Assembly: GCA_964534315.1 (NCBI GenBank)
Contig: CAZHOV010000247.1
Coordinates: 1 to 5,354 of the forward strand
Direction: 5' to 3'
DNA length: 5,354 nucleotides
DNA from: CAZHOV01 sp964534315
Lineage (GTDB): Bacteria > Bacteroidota > Bacteroidia > Chitinophagales > Saprospiraceae
Shown here: positions 5,228-5,354 of the stretch, in pieces
How positions within the stretch are numbered: position 1 is the stretch's first letter
Layout of the letters: the number at the start of each line of letters is the position of its first letter
Notes under the pieces: generated by a model
Seen by the model: the letters and a program-made list of their open reading frames with translations, nothing else
What the model was told of the DNA's origin: nothing
The model's database searches: none
Made by a program: the position numbers and the translations under genes

Positions 5228-5253
5228 TCTCCTTTGGAGAGGGCTGGGGAGAG
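5228..5253. repeat. TCTCC-TTT-GGAGA hairpin repeat
   Basis: TCTCC (5228-5232) pairs with GGAGA (5236-5240) around TTT and is followed by GGGCTGGGGAGAGG. From memory, this word order (CTCTCCTTTGGAGAGGGC with a following GGGG-AGG block) is a very common intergenic repeat in Bacteroidota and some other phyla. A run of five T follows at 5256-5260, 15 bases after the stem, which is too far for a normal intrinsic terminator. Confidence 0.55.
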
Positions 5254-5260
5254 GCTTTTT

Positions 5261-5354
5261 CATTGAATTATAAATTATGCTCACTTCCCACATAATAACT
5301 TAACGTGAGGTTCGGGTATTTACATTTTGATCATCAATGTTTTAAAATAAACTA
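5261..5354. other. AT-rich right edge, no gene seen
   Basis: No reading frame of note is present. The palindrome TTGATCATCAA (5327-5337) is the only symmetric word. TACATTTTG (5321-5329) is one base too long to match the TAnnTTTG -7 box and has no partner upstream, so it is not called a promoter. The region may be the leader of a gene beyond the window. Confidence 0.4.

Noticed and set aside
5304..5320. GAGGTTCGGGTATTTAC resembles a tRNA T-arm.
   Set aside because: No acceptor, D or anticodon stem can be built around it, and the two sides of the T-stem do not pair properly.

Overview
The window looks like chromosomal DNA from a member of the Bacteroidota. Three things point there. The first lipoprotein has a lipobox followed at once by an acidic stretch (Cys-Glu-Asn-Asp-Asp-Phe), which matches the surface-export signal of Bacteroidota lipoproteins. 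Both start codons follow A-rich leaders with no Shine-Dalgarno sequence. The large protein is a secreted TPR-CHAT protein of a type common in that phylum. Genus or class cannot be fixed from the sequence alone.

Layout, left to right. Bases 1-36 read as the last 11 codons and stop of an upstream gene. An 8-bp tandem array follows at once, with 39 uninterrupted units at 62-373. Its minus strand carries regularly spaced GGG tracts able to form G-quadruplexes. Bases 374-482 are a leader with a 10-bp perfect palindrome nested inside a longer inverted repeat. At 483-1550 lies a 355-residue lipoprotein with a right-handed parallel beta-helix fold. A perfect 36-bp palindrome followed by a T-run (1581-1618) is a strong intrinsic terminator, and a weak candidate promoter overlaps its end. 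At 1660-4749 lies a 1029-residue protein: signal peptide, TPR solenoid, CHAT (caspase-like) domain with intact His854 and Cys902, then one C-terminal membrane helix with an Arg cluster.

The last 605 bases hold no convincing gene. They contain a second, degenerate 8-bp array that starts inside the end of the CHAT gene, a 158-bp hairpin element that appears to have inserted into that array with a TTA target duplication, and a series of short GC-rich hairpin repeats. Two of these share identical flanks around different cores.

The two full genes have the same orientation but are separated by a strong terminator, so they are probably separate transcription units. Both products should act outside the cytoplasm: the beta-helix protein on the outer surface, and the CHAT protein in the periplasm anchored to the inner membrane. 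A functional link between them is only a guess from adjacency. The most unusual signals are the two 8-bp arrays that both begin at a stop codon, the hairpin insertion that can be read from array phase, and the envelope-directed caspase-like protein with an AT-rich sensor half.
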